Source: Lachnospiraceae bacterium 3-1
GTDB lineage: Bacteria; Bacillota; Clostridia; Lachnospirales; Lachnospiraceae
Direction: 5' to 3'
DNA length: 64,000 nucleotides
Assembly (NCBI GenBank): GCA_000403255.2
Contig: KE159591.1
Coordinates: 83,823 to 147,822 of the forward strand
Made by a program: the position numbers and the translations under genes. Below the pieces are notes generated by a model, which saw nothing but the letters and a program-made list of their open reading frames with translations, did not search any database and was not told the DNA's origin. Shown here in pieces: positions 18,595-28,158 of this stretch (its first letter is position 1; each line of letters opens with the position of its first letter).

Positions 18595-19299
18595 CTACCA
18601 GCGTGTTACGTTGCGGTTCTTTTTTCCTGTAATTAAGTTCATCCATGCAATAATCACAAAGGCCAGCAGTACCATAACGCCTACCCACACCCCTGCCGTT
18701 ACGTAATCTCCATCCTGGATTACCATAGCAATTTTTTGAGAGACAGTCGCTGTTTTTCCAGGAATATTCCCCGCCAGCATGGAGGTTGCTCCATACTCCC
18801 CCAGCGCTCTTGCAAAAGTCAGAATCGTACCAGAAGCAATACCAGGACCAGCAGTGGGAAGAATTACCTGAAAGAAAATTTTCATCTCTGACATCCCCAA
18901 GGTTCTTCCAGCATAAATCAAATTAACATCCACCTGCTCAAAGGCTGCTCTGGCATTCCGATACATGAGGGGAAATGCAATCACTGTTGCCGCAATCACA
19001 CATCCTGCCCAGGACTGTACCACCTTGATGCCAAATACATCATACAAAAAATTTCCAAATGGCCGCCGTTTACTGAACACAAGCAGCAGAAAAAATCCTG
19101 CCACGGTGGGCGGAAGCACCAACGGAAGAGTCAAAAGTCCATCGATCACTGATTTCTTTTCCAAAGATAGCTTCATTCCTTTATATGCTGCATAGATCCC
19201 CAGAAAAAAAGAAAAACAAGTTGCCACTATCCCTGTTTTCAAAGAGATTAACAGAGGACTCCAATCCAGATTTTCCAAAATATTTTTGAATTCTTCCAT
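18595..19299 (-). CDS. modB: molybdate ABC transporter permease
   Basis: 234 aa from the ATG at 19299 with GGAGGAAG. Five to six membrane spans are present, with the ModB/CysT-type motif LTLPLVLPPTVAGFFLLLVF near residue 55 and the ATPase-contact loop AGRTLGMSEMKIFFQVILP. FARALGEYGATSMLAGNIPG is highly typical of ModB. It looks intact, but its partner ATPase gene 21 bases downstream is frameshifted, so the transporter may be dead unless another ATPase substitutes. Confidence 0.93.
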   Translation of the reverse strand: MEEFKNILENLDWSPLLISLKTGIVATCFSFFLGIYAAYKGMKLSLEKKSVIDGLLTLPLVLPPTVAGFFLLLVFSKRRPFGNFLYDVFGIKVVQSWAGCVIAATVIAFPLMYRNARAAFEQVDVNLIYAGRTLGMSEMKIFFQVILPTAGPGIASGTILTFARALGEYGATSMLAGNIPGKTATVSQKIAMVIQDGDYVTAGVWVGVMVLLAFVIIAWMNLITGKKNRNVTRW

Positions 19300-19371
19300 T
19301 CTCTTCCTCCAAACCAAAACTTTTCATTCTTTCCCCTTTCACATCTGAGATACCCGCAATTGCCTGACCTT

Positions 19372-20319
19372 TCAAAAACTTTTCAGATTTGTTTCTGCCA
19401 CATCTGGATCAAAATAATATTTTTCAAAGATTTCCTTTGTTGTATCCGACGAAAGAAATGTTATAAAATCCCTGGCTACTGCTGCCTGCTTCTCATCCGC
19501 CTCTGGATTCACCACCTGGGCGGCTGGATAGCGCACCTCTCCACTTAAGTCATAGCTTACCTTCTCCAAAATATCCAGGCGGTCTTCATACCCATAAATA
19601 TCAGAATAGTAAACTGTTCCCACTTCACAGGAGCCTTCCGCCACTGCCAACGTCACCTTGCTCACGTTATCCTGTTCACTAATTTCCACACCGCCAAGGG
19701 CTTGGGAGATCTGTATTGTTTCGGCCTGGGAGGGTTCCTCTGTTTTTTCAAGAATTCCAAGATTCATCAATGCCTGGCGGGTATACCAGCCCACTGGAAC
19801 ACTTCCCCCTGCCAGAGCAATACTAGATGCATCCCCAAAATTTTTCAGTCCTTTTACCTCTGTGCCACTATCTTTTGCCGCTATCACCACCACCTGATTA
19901 TGAACTACATTGCTCCTGGTTCCTTCCACAATTCTTCCCTCTGCTTCCAATTGATCCATCTGTTTCTCCGCTGCGGAAAAGAAAACATCACATGCATAGC
20001 CCTCCCGAATCTGTGTCACTAATGTACCTGAACTATCCATATTACAAACTATACTCACCTGTGGATGCAATTGTTGATAGGCCAATGCAAGCTCTTCGAT
20101 CGCCTTGCTTAAACTGGCAGCAGCAAAAACCTGAATTTCTATTTTCCCTTCTTTTGTTTCCCATTGTTCATCTTTGGAATCCTGGTCTCCCGATTCTCCT
20201 ATGTCCCCTTCCTGTCCTGTGTCTGCTTCCTGTGAATTCTTTTTATTTCCACAAGCTGTAATGGCCAGAATAACCGCTGCCGCCAATAAGACTTTCCATA
20301 TGTTTTGTTTCATTTTCAT
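19372..20319 (-). CDS. modA: molybdate-binding lipoprotein
   Basis: 315 aa. The start is set at 20319 (GGAGG three bases upstream); the ATG at 20313 is equally possible. The longer upstream frame is a shadow of mogA. The lipobox ILAITACGN is followed by an acidic linker and a ModA fold: VFAAASLSKAIEELA, MDSSGTLVTQIREG, CDVFFSAAEKQMDQL, LAGGSVPVGWYTRQAL. It captures molybdate or tungstate outside the membrane. The gene itself appears intact, in contrast to its neighbours on both sides. Confidence 0.92.
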   Translation of the reverse strand: MKMKQNIWKVLLAAAVILAITACGNKKNSQEADTGQEGDIGESGDQDSKDEQWETKEGKIEIQVFAAASLSKAIEELALAYQQLHPQVSIVCNMDSSGTLVTQIREGYACDVFFSAAEKQMDQLEAEGRIVEGTRSNVVHNQVVVIAAKDSGTEVKGLKNFGDASSIALAGGSVPVGWYTRQALMNLGILEKTEEPSQAETIQISQALGGVEISEQDNVSKVTLAVAEGSCEVGTVYYSDIYGYEDRLDILEKVSYDLSGEVRYPAAQVVNPEADEKQAAVARDFITFLSSDTTKEIFEKYYFDPDVAETNLKSF

Positions 20320-21102
20320 ACGCCTCCACACTCTTGGTCCGTTCCACGCAACAGGCCAAGTCCGTGTTTCAAGTGGGGAAGAACATATTCCAGGCTTTCT
20401 TTGACTGCCTTTGGGCTTCCTGGAAGATTCACAATCAAGGTGCTTTTGCGTATTCCAGATACTGCGCGGCTGAGCATCGCCCGGCCGGTAATCGTAAGGG
20501 AATACTGACGGATGGCATCTGCAATCCCCATAGCCATCCGGTCGCAAACTGCCATGGTTGCCTCTGGCGTCACATCCCGCTTGGCAAATCCGGTTCCTCC
20601 CGTTCCCCTGACGCCCCCTTGTCACTCAAGGTGATTACTGCTGCTGTAAAGGGACGGTCTTTTGCAAGGGGAAGCATGTGAATTTCATCTCCTGGTTTGA
20701 TGCTGCCGCCTGTGAGAACCTCCGTAAACACCCCCTCCCTGGGCATAATGCAGTCACCCATCACTTGATAAATTTCACAATGGCTATGGCACTCCTTCCC
20801 AATCTGGGTAAGTTTGAGCACTGCATTCCCAATCTGAAAGCAGGTTCCCACAGGGATTTGGGAGAGGTCAAATCCCTCCACCACCAGGTTTTCTCCAAAA
20901 GCTCCAAATTCTACTTCTGCACCCTGCTGCCGGAAATCCTCTATCTTTTCAAAAGAAAGCATACTCACCTGCCGATGCCAGTTCCCTCCATGGGCATCCC
21001 CTACAATCCCCCAATTTTCCTGCAAAAATGCCTGGGCACTTCTTTTTTCTGGGTTCCCTTTTTTTCACTGATGCAAATTGCTTTTATTTTTCCCATTTTC
21101 AT
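20316..21102 (-). pseudogene. MOSC-MogA molybdenum cofactor protein, two lesions
   Basis: The ATG at 21102 (GGAGG upstream) starts MKMGKIKAICISEKKGTQKK and then slips in a six-base homopolymer (21043-21048). The MOSC domain continues in another frame: ENWGIVGDAHGGNWHRQVS, FGAFGENLVVEGFDL, GKECHSHCEIYQVMGDCIMP. The MogA part starts AAVITLSDKGASGERE. About 50 residues are then missing, and the frame changes to GTGFAKRDVTPEATMAVCDR and ends near LGLLRG. The junction (20595-20602) is TCCTCCCG, complement CGGGAGGA, which fits both flanking codon contexts. That indicates deletion between short direct repeats. Confidence 0.85.
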
Positions 21103-22147
21103 CCTCCTATCTGCACCATCTGTTTTGCTTCCGTGATCTCCTCCACCCGTTCAAAATGGTGTTCCTGGGGCTTCTTGCTGACTGCCTGGAAAATCCGCTG
21201 TCTCAGCAATTCCTTTCGAATGGCTGTTTCATTTTCCCATGACAGATTCTTTAATTCCACAGTCCCACACTCCTGCAATCGCCATTTGCGAATAACACCT
21301 TCACTTCCCCGAAGGATTTCCATCAAATCCACTTCCTCTCCATAACACAGACAAGGCTTTAATTTGCCCTGGGATGTCAAACGAAGTCGATTGCAGCTTT
21401 GGCAGAATTTGCCATGGATGGCGCTAATGAAGCCTATGCTCCCCTTTGCCTTGGGAATCCGGTAATAAACAGCCGGTCCGTTGCCATGGATGCTTTCGTC
21501 TCTTTGCAAATCCGGGTAAATTTTCTTAAATCTACCCAATAATTCCCGGTGATCCACAGGCTCATATTTTTTTCCATAACCAATGGGCATCATTTCAATG
21601 TAGCGCACGTCCACCGGAAGAATCTTTGTCAATTCTGCCACTTCCAGCCATTCTTTCTCATTGACATTTTTTTGAAGAGCCACATTTAACTTGACAAAAA
21701 GCCCTGCTTCCACTGCATGTCTGATGCCTGCCAATACTTGATACAGCTTATCTTTTCCTGTAATCTGCTGAAAAATTTGTGGATCTAAGGTATCCAGACT
21801 GACATTGACCGCATCCAATCCATTTTCCAGCAGACGAGGCAAATACCGCTCTAGCTCCACCCCATTGGTAGTCATGGTCACCTGCTCAATTCCTGGAATC
21901 TTTTTAATCTGCCAATCAATTCTGGACAGCCCAGACGAACCAGAGGTTCTCCCCCTGTAATTTTCAATTTGCAAATTCCAAGCTCTGCAGCAGCCTGACA
22001 GACCAGTTCTATTTCCTCAAAGGTCAAAATATGCTCCATAGGAACCAGAGAAATTCCTTCCGGCATACAATACTGACATCTTAAATTGCAGCGGTCCATA
22101 ATGGAAATCCTCATATACTCAATCTCTCTACCATATTTGTCTTTCAT
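21099..22147 (-). pseudogene. moaA: GTP 3',8-cyclase MoaA, single-base frameshift
   Basis: The first 80 residues carry the radical-SAM motif RCNLRCQYCMPEG and LKITGGEPLVRLGCPELIGR. The frame then ends, and the rest reads in a second frame beginning KKIPGIEQVTMTTNGVELER. It continues through VNVSLDTLD, ALQKNVNEKEW and YIEMMPIG to the C-terminal cluster site FCQSCNRLRLTSQGKLKPCL. Loss of one base in the T run at 21901-21905 explains everything; with six the protein would be full length (about 350 aa). MoaA makes the first intermediate of molybdopterin synthesis. A sequencing error is the alternative. Confidence 0.85.
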
Positions 22148-22165
22148 TTTTATCTCCCGCTAACT

Positions 22166-22369
22166 TCAAATAGGCTCTAATAGTACGTCAATTACGCCTC
22201 CACAGACCATGCCTTCCTCCTGGGCATCCTCGCCGGTTAGATCTACATGATGCCGAACGCTTTTTTTCCCATTAGATCGGATCATGAAAAGAGCTTTTCT
22301 CACGATTTCTGCTTCTACGCATCCACCGCCAATGGTTCCGATACAGCTTCCGTCGGACATTACCAGCAT
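22166..22369 (-). pseudogene. XdhC/CoxI-family fragment
   Basis: 67 aa with the family core MLVMSDGSCIGTIGGGCVEA and the end EGMVCGGVIDVLLEPI. XdhC-like proteins insert or sulfurate molybdenum cofactor in hydroxylases. The normal 30-40 residues before the Gly-rich motif are absent. Upstream codons stay open only to a TAA near 22400, and the ATG at 22369 has no ribosome site. A good GGAGGAG site farther upstream leads into the wrong frame. I read it as a 5'-truncated remnant. Confidence 0.7.
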
Positions 22370-22489
22370 AATTGAAACATGTAACGCTCCTCCTACCTTT
22401 TAATAAATTTTTATCACGGTAATTTTTTATCCCAATCTTGAAATTATTGTGACTGCATGAGATAATGAATCACCAACTATTATTCTGAC

Positions 22490-22526
22490 AGATAATTGCA
22501 AAACTTCTAAGTTGCGTTAATTATCT
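22490..22526. promoter_or_regulatory. inverted repeat upstream of the DauR-like gene
   Basis: AGATAATT (22490-22497) pairs with AATTATCT (22519-22526) across 21 bases, directly before the ribosome site of the regulator gene. It is a candidate autoregulatory operator. Confidence 0.4.
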
Positions 22527-22555
22527 AAGTTATTCTGAAACAGAAAGGAAACATC

Positions 22556-23254
22556 ATGTCTAATACTATACTTGAACAATATAAAATCCTTGTAGATTTT
22601 CTGGGAAAAGCCCTAGGACCAGATTACGAAATTGTCCTTCACGACATTACCTCAGAACCTGGCCAGATTATTGCGATTGCCAACAGCCATATCAGCGACC
22701 GCACAATCGGCAATCCCACCACAAATGCAGCCTTACAAATGCTGGCAGCCAACTCTTACAAAACCAATGATTTTCTCTTTAACTATCCCGTAGCCGCAGA
22801 TGAAAATCATATCCTACGAGCCTCCACATTATTTATCAAAGACGAAGAAGGCAATCCCATCGGACTTTTAGGCATCAATTTTGATGATAGCCGCTATCGG
22901 AACCTCTGTGACAAACTGCTTCTTTCCCTTCATCCAGATGAATTTTCCCAGGCAAAAAACAGTCTTTCCCTAGAATCTCCTGCACCTGCCGAAGTTTCTC
23001 CCAAACAGCCTGACTCTCTTAAGGAGGATTTTCCCATGGATATTTCCGCCCTAATGCAAAAGGCATTTGATAGCGCAACCTCCTCTCTGGATACTCCCAT
23101 TGACCGCTTAAATCAACAAGAAAAGCGAGACATTGTACAAAAGCTTCAGGAGCGGGGCGTCTTCAAGTTAAAAGGAGGTATCGCCTTTGCTGCCAAAAAT
23201 CTTTCCTGTTCCCCTGCCACAGTATACCGTTATCTGGGGGATTTAGAAAATTAA
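22556..23254 (+). CDS. DauR/YheO-type PAS helix-turn-helix regulator
   Basis: 232 aa. Residues 1-120 match the YheO-like PAS domain (LGKALGPDYEIVLHDITS, GLLGINFDDSRYRNL). The C-terminal 60 residues form a helix-turn-helix of the DauR type (GVFKLKGGIAFAAKNLSCSP, ATVYRYLGDLEN). An AGAAAGGAAA site precedes the ATG. Proteins of this type often sit beside purine, dihydropyrimidine or D-amino-acid catabolic genes, so it likely governed the adjacent hydA/ygfK locus. It is intact although its presumed targets are broken. Confidence 0.85.
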   Translation: MSNTILEQYKILVDFLGKALGPDYEIVLHDITSEPGQIIAIANSHISDRTIGNPTTNAALQMLAANSYKTNDFLFNYPVAADENHILRASTLFIKDEEGNPIGLLGINFDDSRYRNLCDKLLLSLHPDEFSQAKNSLSLESPAPAEVSPKQPDSLKEDFPMDISALMQKAFDSATSSLDTPIDRLNQQEKRDIVQKLQERGVFKLKGGIAFAAKNLSCSPATVYRYLGDLEN

Positions 23255-24520
23255 ATGCGGGGCGCAGCAGTTTGGTATTTTCCCAGATATGCCTGACGAA
23301 TGATACCATTTTCTGCTGCTAGCATCCCCCTTAGGTATACCTGCTCTGCCCTTCCCTTAAGACATGTTCCTTCCAATGGACAATAGCCTGCCGCTGACTG
23401 TAAGGTATCGGCGATCAGCATCCATTCCCGGTCTGGATTCCACACCACAAGATCTGCATCACACCATAATGATACATCAATGCAGGCCGTTCCTCCGCCC
23501 CAGGCATTCCGCAGGGAGTTTTGGCAAAGTCATCTTCTCCAAACTCCTTCTGCTGCCTGGTAAAGCTGCAATGATCTGTGGCGATGGTCTGAATCTCTCC
23601 CTGTGCTAAGGCTTTCCACAAAGTCTCCTGATCTTTTTTCCCTCGCAGGGGAGGGGCAATCATATACATTCTTCCCTCACCCCCTGGCAGCTTGTAACGG
23701 CTCTCATCCAATAAAAGATACTGGGGACAGGTTTCCACAAATACTTCATTCCCTTTTTCCCTGGCATGCTTTACTTCTTCGCAGCCTTCTTTGGAGCTTA
23801 AATGGACGATGATCACAGGTGTGTCCACACAGGCAGCAATTTTCAAAATCCGGCTTACCGCCTCCGCTTCTGCAAGGGAAGGACGAGTGGCAGGATAATC
23901 TGATACTTCTCTTCGGTTCCCTTTGCTTTTCATAAGCTCCTTTAAACGAGCATCAATGATTCCTTTATTCTCACAATGAATCCCTGCAATCCCCTTAAGC
24001 TCCTTTAAGCGGGTAAGAATCTCATAAATTGTCTGGTCATCCACTACCATGCCCTCATAGGTGGTATACAATTTAAAGGAGCAAATCCCTCCTTCTACCA
24101 CCTGCTCCAATTCCTGGCTAACCCTCTCATTCCAGTCAGACAGGGCCAGATGAAAGGCATAGTCACAGCTTGCTTTTCCCTCTGCCTTTTTGTGCCAGCG
24201 CTCCAAAGCATATTCCAGGCTTTCCCCCCTGTTCTGGGTTGCAAAATCAATGATGCAGGTGGTTCCTCCTGAAATTTCTGCTTTCGTTCCACTGTCAAAT
24301 CCATCGGCTGTCACTGTACCTGACACCTCAAGATCCATATGGGTATGGGCGTCTATAAAGCCTGGAAACAGATATTTTCCTGACACGTTGATTGATTCTG
24401 CATCCTCTGCTTTAAGATTCTCACCCACGGCAAGAATTTTTTCCCCTTCTGTCAATACGTCTGCCCTTTGGATTCCTGCTCCAGAAACTACCATACCACC
24501 ATAAAACAACTTTTTTTCAT
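23251..24520 (-). pseudogene. dihydropyrimidinase-like amidohydrolase, broken
   Basis: A GGAGG site leads to an ATG at 24520, but the T7 run (24511-24517) puts that start out of phase with the gene. The body shows metal-site motifs FPGFIDAHTHMDLEVSG, GTTCIIDFATQ, SFKLYTTYEG, GIHCENKG, PVIIVHLSS and IQTIATDHCSFT, typical of cyclic amidohydrolases (hydantoinase/YgeZ). After RPALMYHYGV about 65 residues are missing, and the frame shifts at 23451-23463 into ADLVVWNPDREWM, which runs to the normal C-terminus. In purine-degrading anaerobes this enzyme opens ring intermediates. Here it cannot be functional. Confidence 0.85.
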
Positions 24521-24605
24521 AGAGGAAACCTCCTGCCCATTTTTTCTAATTTGATCGTTGCAAAACCTCTAAGCTCTTCTAATTTCACATAGAATCATTC
24601 GATTT

Positions 24606-26614
24606 TTATTCCAACAAATATGTATAATTTTTACATACTGTCTCTATCAATTTTTCTAGTCCTGGAAACAGCCTGCTTTCCTGTCCTGGCTCCCAGGTAA
24701 ATTCTTCCCCAAGATATCTTACCTTGCACTGTACCTTTTCTTTGTCCAGTACTGTAAATTCCTGATTCTTGCTGTCTGCCATATCCTTTTCGTTTGCAAA
24801 CAAGGTAAATTTATCCAGATAAGGCGCGCTGGCATAAGGACTAAGGTTCCCTGTTCCATACGAACGGGAGCTAACAGCTCTTTGAATTCCACGCCATCTT
24901 CCAACGCAAGGTTAAGCTCATGCTCATCCGCAGGCATATACCGCTTGGTTCTTCGATATACCAGATATACATGCTCTACTCCTTTACAGCGTTTTGCCGC
25001 CCTTGCTGTATCCATGGCAGTATTGCCGCCGCCAATCACAACCACATGTTTTCCTGGTTCCATGTTTCCTTTGGTCTGATTGAATTTTTCCAAAAAATCC
25101 AAAGCGTTTACTGTCTGCTTTCCTTCCAGCTCCAATTGGCTTCTCTTAGAAGCGCCCACTGCCAGAATTACATGGTCATACATGGACCGAAGGGTTTCCA
25201 CCGATGGAGCCTTTGTCTGATATTTCAGATTCACTCCAAGGTGTTCCAGCAAAGAAACATCCTTTGCGATTACTTCATCATCAATTCTAAAATCAGGAAT
25301 TACTGCGCTTACAATGCCGCCAAGCTTCTCCCGTTTCTCATAGACAGTCACCTCCACGCCCATCTTAGCCAGATAATAGGCTGCTGCCATACCAGATGGG
25401 CCTCCGCCCACAACAGCAGCTTTTTTGCCGGAAGCATCCTGTGCTTTCAGCGTTTTGACTACTTTGTCATAGCCTTCCTCTGCACACAAAAGCTTGGTAT
25501 CCCGAATCTGTACCGGAGTTTCATAGAAATTACGGGTACAATGGCTTTGGCATCCATGGGCGCAAATGGTTCCTGTGATAAAAGGCAGCGGATTTTTATT
25601 CAAAATCACCTGAAAAGCCTTCTCATAATTTCCTTCTCCTGCCAGCTTCATGTAAGTTGTAATTTCCTGATGAATAGGACAAGCATCCTCACAGGGAGCC
25701 GTAAAGCATCCCATCAACGGCGCTTTTTCTGAGGATTTTCTGGACACGGGAAGCTTCGCCGATTTTACATGGTAGGGATTGGTCACAGCAGCCTTTGCAG
25801 TCTTACTCAAGTCCTCTGCGTCAATCCCAGTAAAAGCCTTCCATCCCTTCTCATCCAAAATCTCTGCTACCTGTTTCATTCTCTGATAACCTCCTGGCTT
25901 TAACAGGGAAGTTGCTATGGTTACTGGCCAAACGCCTGCGCCCACAATTTTTTCTATATTAAATGCATCAGCGCCACCAGAATAGGAAATCCGCAGTTTT
26001 CCCTCAAATTCTCTGGAAAGCTTTGCTGCCAACGCAATGGACAACGGATATAAGGATTTCCCTGACATATACATTTCCTCACTGGGAAGCTCTCCTGCTT
26101 TTACATCTACTGGAAACGTATTGGTAATTTTTACACCGAATTCCAGTCCTTTTTCCTCAGACAGCTTCATCAGCCGCTGCAGCATAGGCGCCGCATCCTG
26201 ATACTGTAGGTCGTCTTCAAAGTGGAATCTGCCAAAAGCCACATAATCATACCCCATATGATCCAAGGTTTCCCGGGCAAACTCATATCCCAAAAGAGTA
26301 GGATTGCACTTAATAAAGGTATGCATCTTCTTTTCGGTCAGCAGATAATTTGCAATGCTCTCAATCTCCTGGGGCGGACATCCGTGAAGTGTGGATATGG
26401 TGGCAGAATTGCAAATTTTGGAGGAAATACCCTCGATGTCTTCTTTGGTAACATGCTTAAATTCTCCAACATGTGCAAGCAGAACCTCCCGGCACTCCCT
26501 GAACGTCTCTGTCTGACTGGCATCCTTCATATTTTCTATGAAAGCATTTATCTTTTCTGACTGTATGCCTGCCAGATCATATCCCACACTAATGTTGAAC
26601 TGGAATCCATCCAT
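24606..26614 (-). pseudogene. ygfK: YgfK-like selenate reductase/FeS-flavoprotein subunit, truncated and internally deleted
   Basis: Homology begins at DGFQFNISVGYDLAG, about 180 residues inside the usual protein. It runs through GCPPQEIESIANYLL, the cysteine-rich APCEDACPIHQEIT and GTICAHGCQSHCTRN, the FAD/NAD motif AAVVGGGPSGMAAAYYLA and VVVIGGGNTAMDTARAAK. After VRMEQGTLV (near 24842) the frame changes to YASAPYLDKFTLFANEKD, the C-terminal tail. A block that should include the last dinucleotide-binding part and ferredoxin cysteines is lost. The N-terminus ends head-to-head against ygeW. YgfK belongs to the anaerobic purine-degradation set. Confidence 0.85.
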
Positions 26615-27079
26615 GCAAAGAAATCTGGCGGCACATTCACCAAGACAAACAGCATGGCAGAAGCCTTCAAAGACGCTGATATTGTATATCCAAAGAGCTG
26701 GGCTCCTTTCGCTGCCATGGAAAAACGTACGGAATTGTATGGAAACGGAGATACCGAAGGCATCAAAGCCTTGGAAAAGGAATTGCTGGCACAGAATGCA
26801 CAGCATAAAGACTGGGCATGTACCGAAGAGCTTATGGCTTCCACCAAAGATGGAAAAGCCCTCTATATGCATTGTCTGCCTGCAGATATTTCCGGCGTAA
26901 GCTGTGAAGAAGGAGAAGTAGACGCTTCTGTATTTGACCGTTACCGCAATCCATTATATAAAGAAGCCAGCTTCAAGCCCTACATTATCGCCGCTATGAT
27001 TTTCCTTGCAAAATTTGCAGACCTGACAGATATTTTAAAGAAATTAGAAGAACAGAAAACACCTAGGACCTTTGAATAA
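26612..27079 (+). pseudogene. ygeW: YgeW-like carbamoyltransferase, C-terminal remnant
   Basis: The last 155 residues of a knotted carbamoyltransferase remain: SGGTFTKTNSMAEAFKDADI, VYPKSWAPFAAMEKRTELYG, ALYMHCLPADISGV and the end ILKKLEEQKTPRTFE. The HCLP motif binds ornithine-like ligands in the family. The carbamoyl-phosphate half, about 250 residues with the STRT-like motif, is missing. The remnant abuts the broken 5' end of ygfK on the other strand near 26615, with no promoter left. Confidence 0.85.
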
Positions 27080-27106
27080 TATCCAGTGAAAGGACTGTCG
27101 TAAAAT

Positions 27107-28051
27107 ATGTCAAAAAAGAAAAGAGTTGTAATTGCCCTTGGGGGAAATGCCTTGGGCAATACACTTCCAGAACAAATGAAAGCTGTAAAAATTACAGCAA
27201 AAGCAATCGTGGATCTGGTGGAAGAAGGCTGTGAGGTGGTAGTTGCCCATGGAAACGGTCCTCAGGTTGGCATGGTAAACAATGCCATGATCGCATTGAC
27301 CCATGAAGATGAAAGCCAGCCCAACACCCCTTTGTCTGTTTGTGTCGCCATGAGCCAGGCTTATATTGGATACGACCTGCAAAATGCTCTTCGGGAAGAA
27401 TTGCTAAACCGGGGCATCGCAAATATCCCAGTTGCCACCATGATTACACAGGTACGGGTAGATCCAAAAGATCCAGCTTTCCAGTCTCCTTCCAAGCCCA
27501 TCGGCAAATTTGTATCTTCCCAACAGGCAAAAATGATGGAGGAAAAATTCAACTATGTGATGAAAGAGGATTCTGGGCGAGGATACCGACGGGTGGTTGC
27601 TTCTCCGAAGCCAGTAGAAATTATTGAAATTGATACCATCCGCACCATGGTAAATTCCGGCAACCTGGTAATTGCCTGCGGTGGCGGCGGAATTCCCGTC
27701 ATCCGCCTGGAAAATCATTTAAAAGGCGCCAGCGCTGTGATTGATAAAGATTTTGCAAGCTGCTTACTGGCAAAAGAACTGGATGCAGACTTTTTAATTA
27801 TTCTCACTGCTGTGGAACAGGTGGCTTTAAACTTTGGAACACCAGACGAAACATGGCTGCAACAGGTATCTGTAACAGAAGCAAAGGAGTATATCAGCCA
27901 GGGTCACTTTGCCCCCGGCTCCATGCTTCCAAAAGTGCAGGCTGCCGTAGATTTTGCTGGTTCCAAACCAGGGCGCACCGCCTTAATCACTCTACTTGAA
28001 AAATCAAGGGATGCCATTCAAGGGAAAACCGGAACTACATTCTCCCTGTAA
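27107..28051 (+). CDS. arcC: carbamate kinase
   Basis: 314 aa, full length. Nucleotide-binding and substrate motifs are clear: RVVIALGGNALG, VVAHGNGPQVGMV, GRGYRRVVASPKP, IACGGGGIPVI, AVIDKDFASCLLA. It converts carbamoyl phosphate and ADP to ATP, carbamate and then ammonia plus CO2. In this locus it would harvest ATP from carbamoyl phosphate made by the YgeW reaction during purine or ureide breakdown. It begins 28 bases after the broken ygeW and is the only intact catalytic gene of the cluster. Any promoter must lie inside the remnant. Confidence 0.95.
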   Translation: MSKKKRVVIALGGNALGNTLPEQMKAVKITAKAIVDLVEEGCEVVVAHGNGPQVGMVNNAMIALTHEDESQPNTPLSVCVAMSQAYIGYDLQNALREELLNRGIANIPVATMITQVRVDPKDPAFQSPSKPIGKFVSSQQAKMMEEKFNYVMKEDSGRGYRRVVASPKPVEIIEIDTIRTMVNSGNLVIACGGGGIPVIRLENHLKGASAVIDKDFASCLLAKELDADFLIILTAVEQVALNFGTPDETWLQQVSVTEAKEYISQGHFAPGSMLPKVQAAVDFAGSKPGRTALITLLEKSRDAIQGKTGTTFSL

Positions 28052-28158
28052 GGCATTTCCCGCAAATTTCATTTTCTCTGGCACTGGAACTACAAAACAC
28101 TTGTTCCGGTACCAGGAAAAATCATTCCCATCATCTGACAGAAAATAAGGTTTTCCTT

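Noticed and set aside
20320-20625. N-terminal extension of the modA frame
   Set aside because: It is an alternative frame of the mogA remnant; the lipoprotein signal peptide starts at 20319 with its own ribosome site.
24719-26872. A single 717-aa open frame
   Set aside because: Its first 86 residues are antisense to ygeW and its last 40 are out of phase with ygfK; it is a chance read-through of deletion junctions.
28078-28115. Hairpin CTGGCACTGGAAC/GTTCCGGTACCAG as a terminator of arcC
   Set aside because: Two mismatches and no U run on either strand; at most a weak structure.
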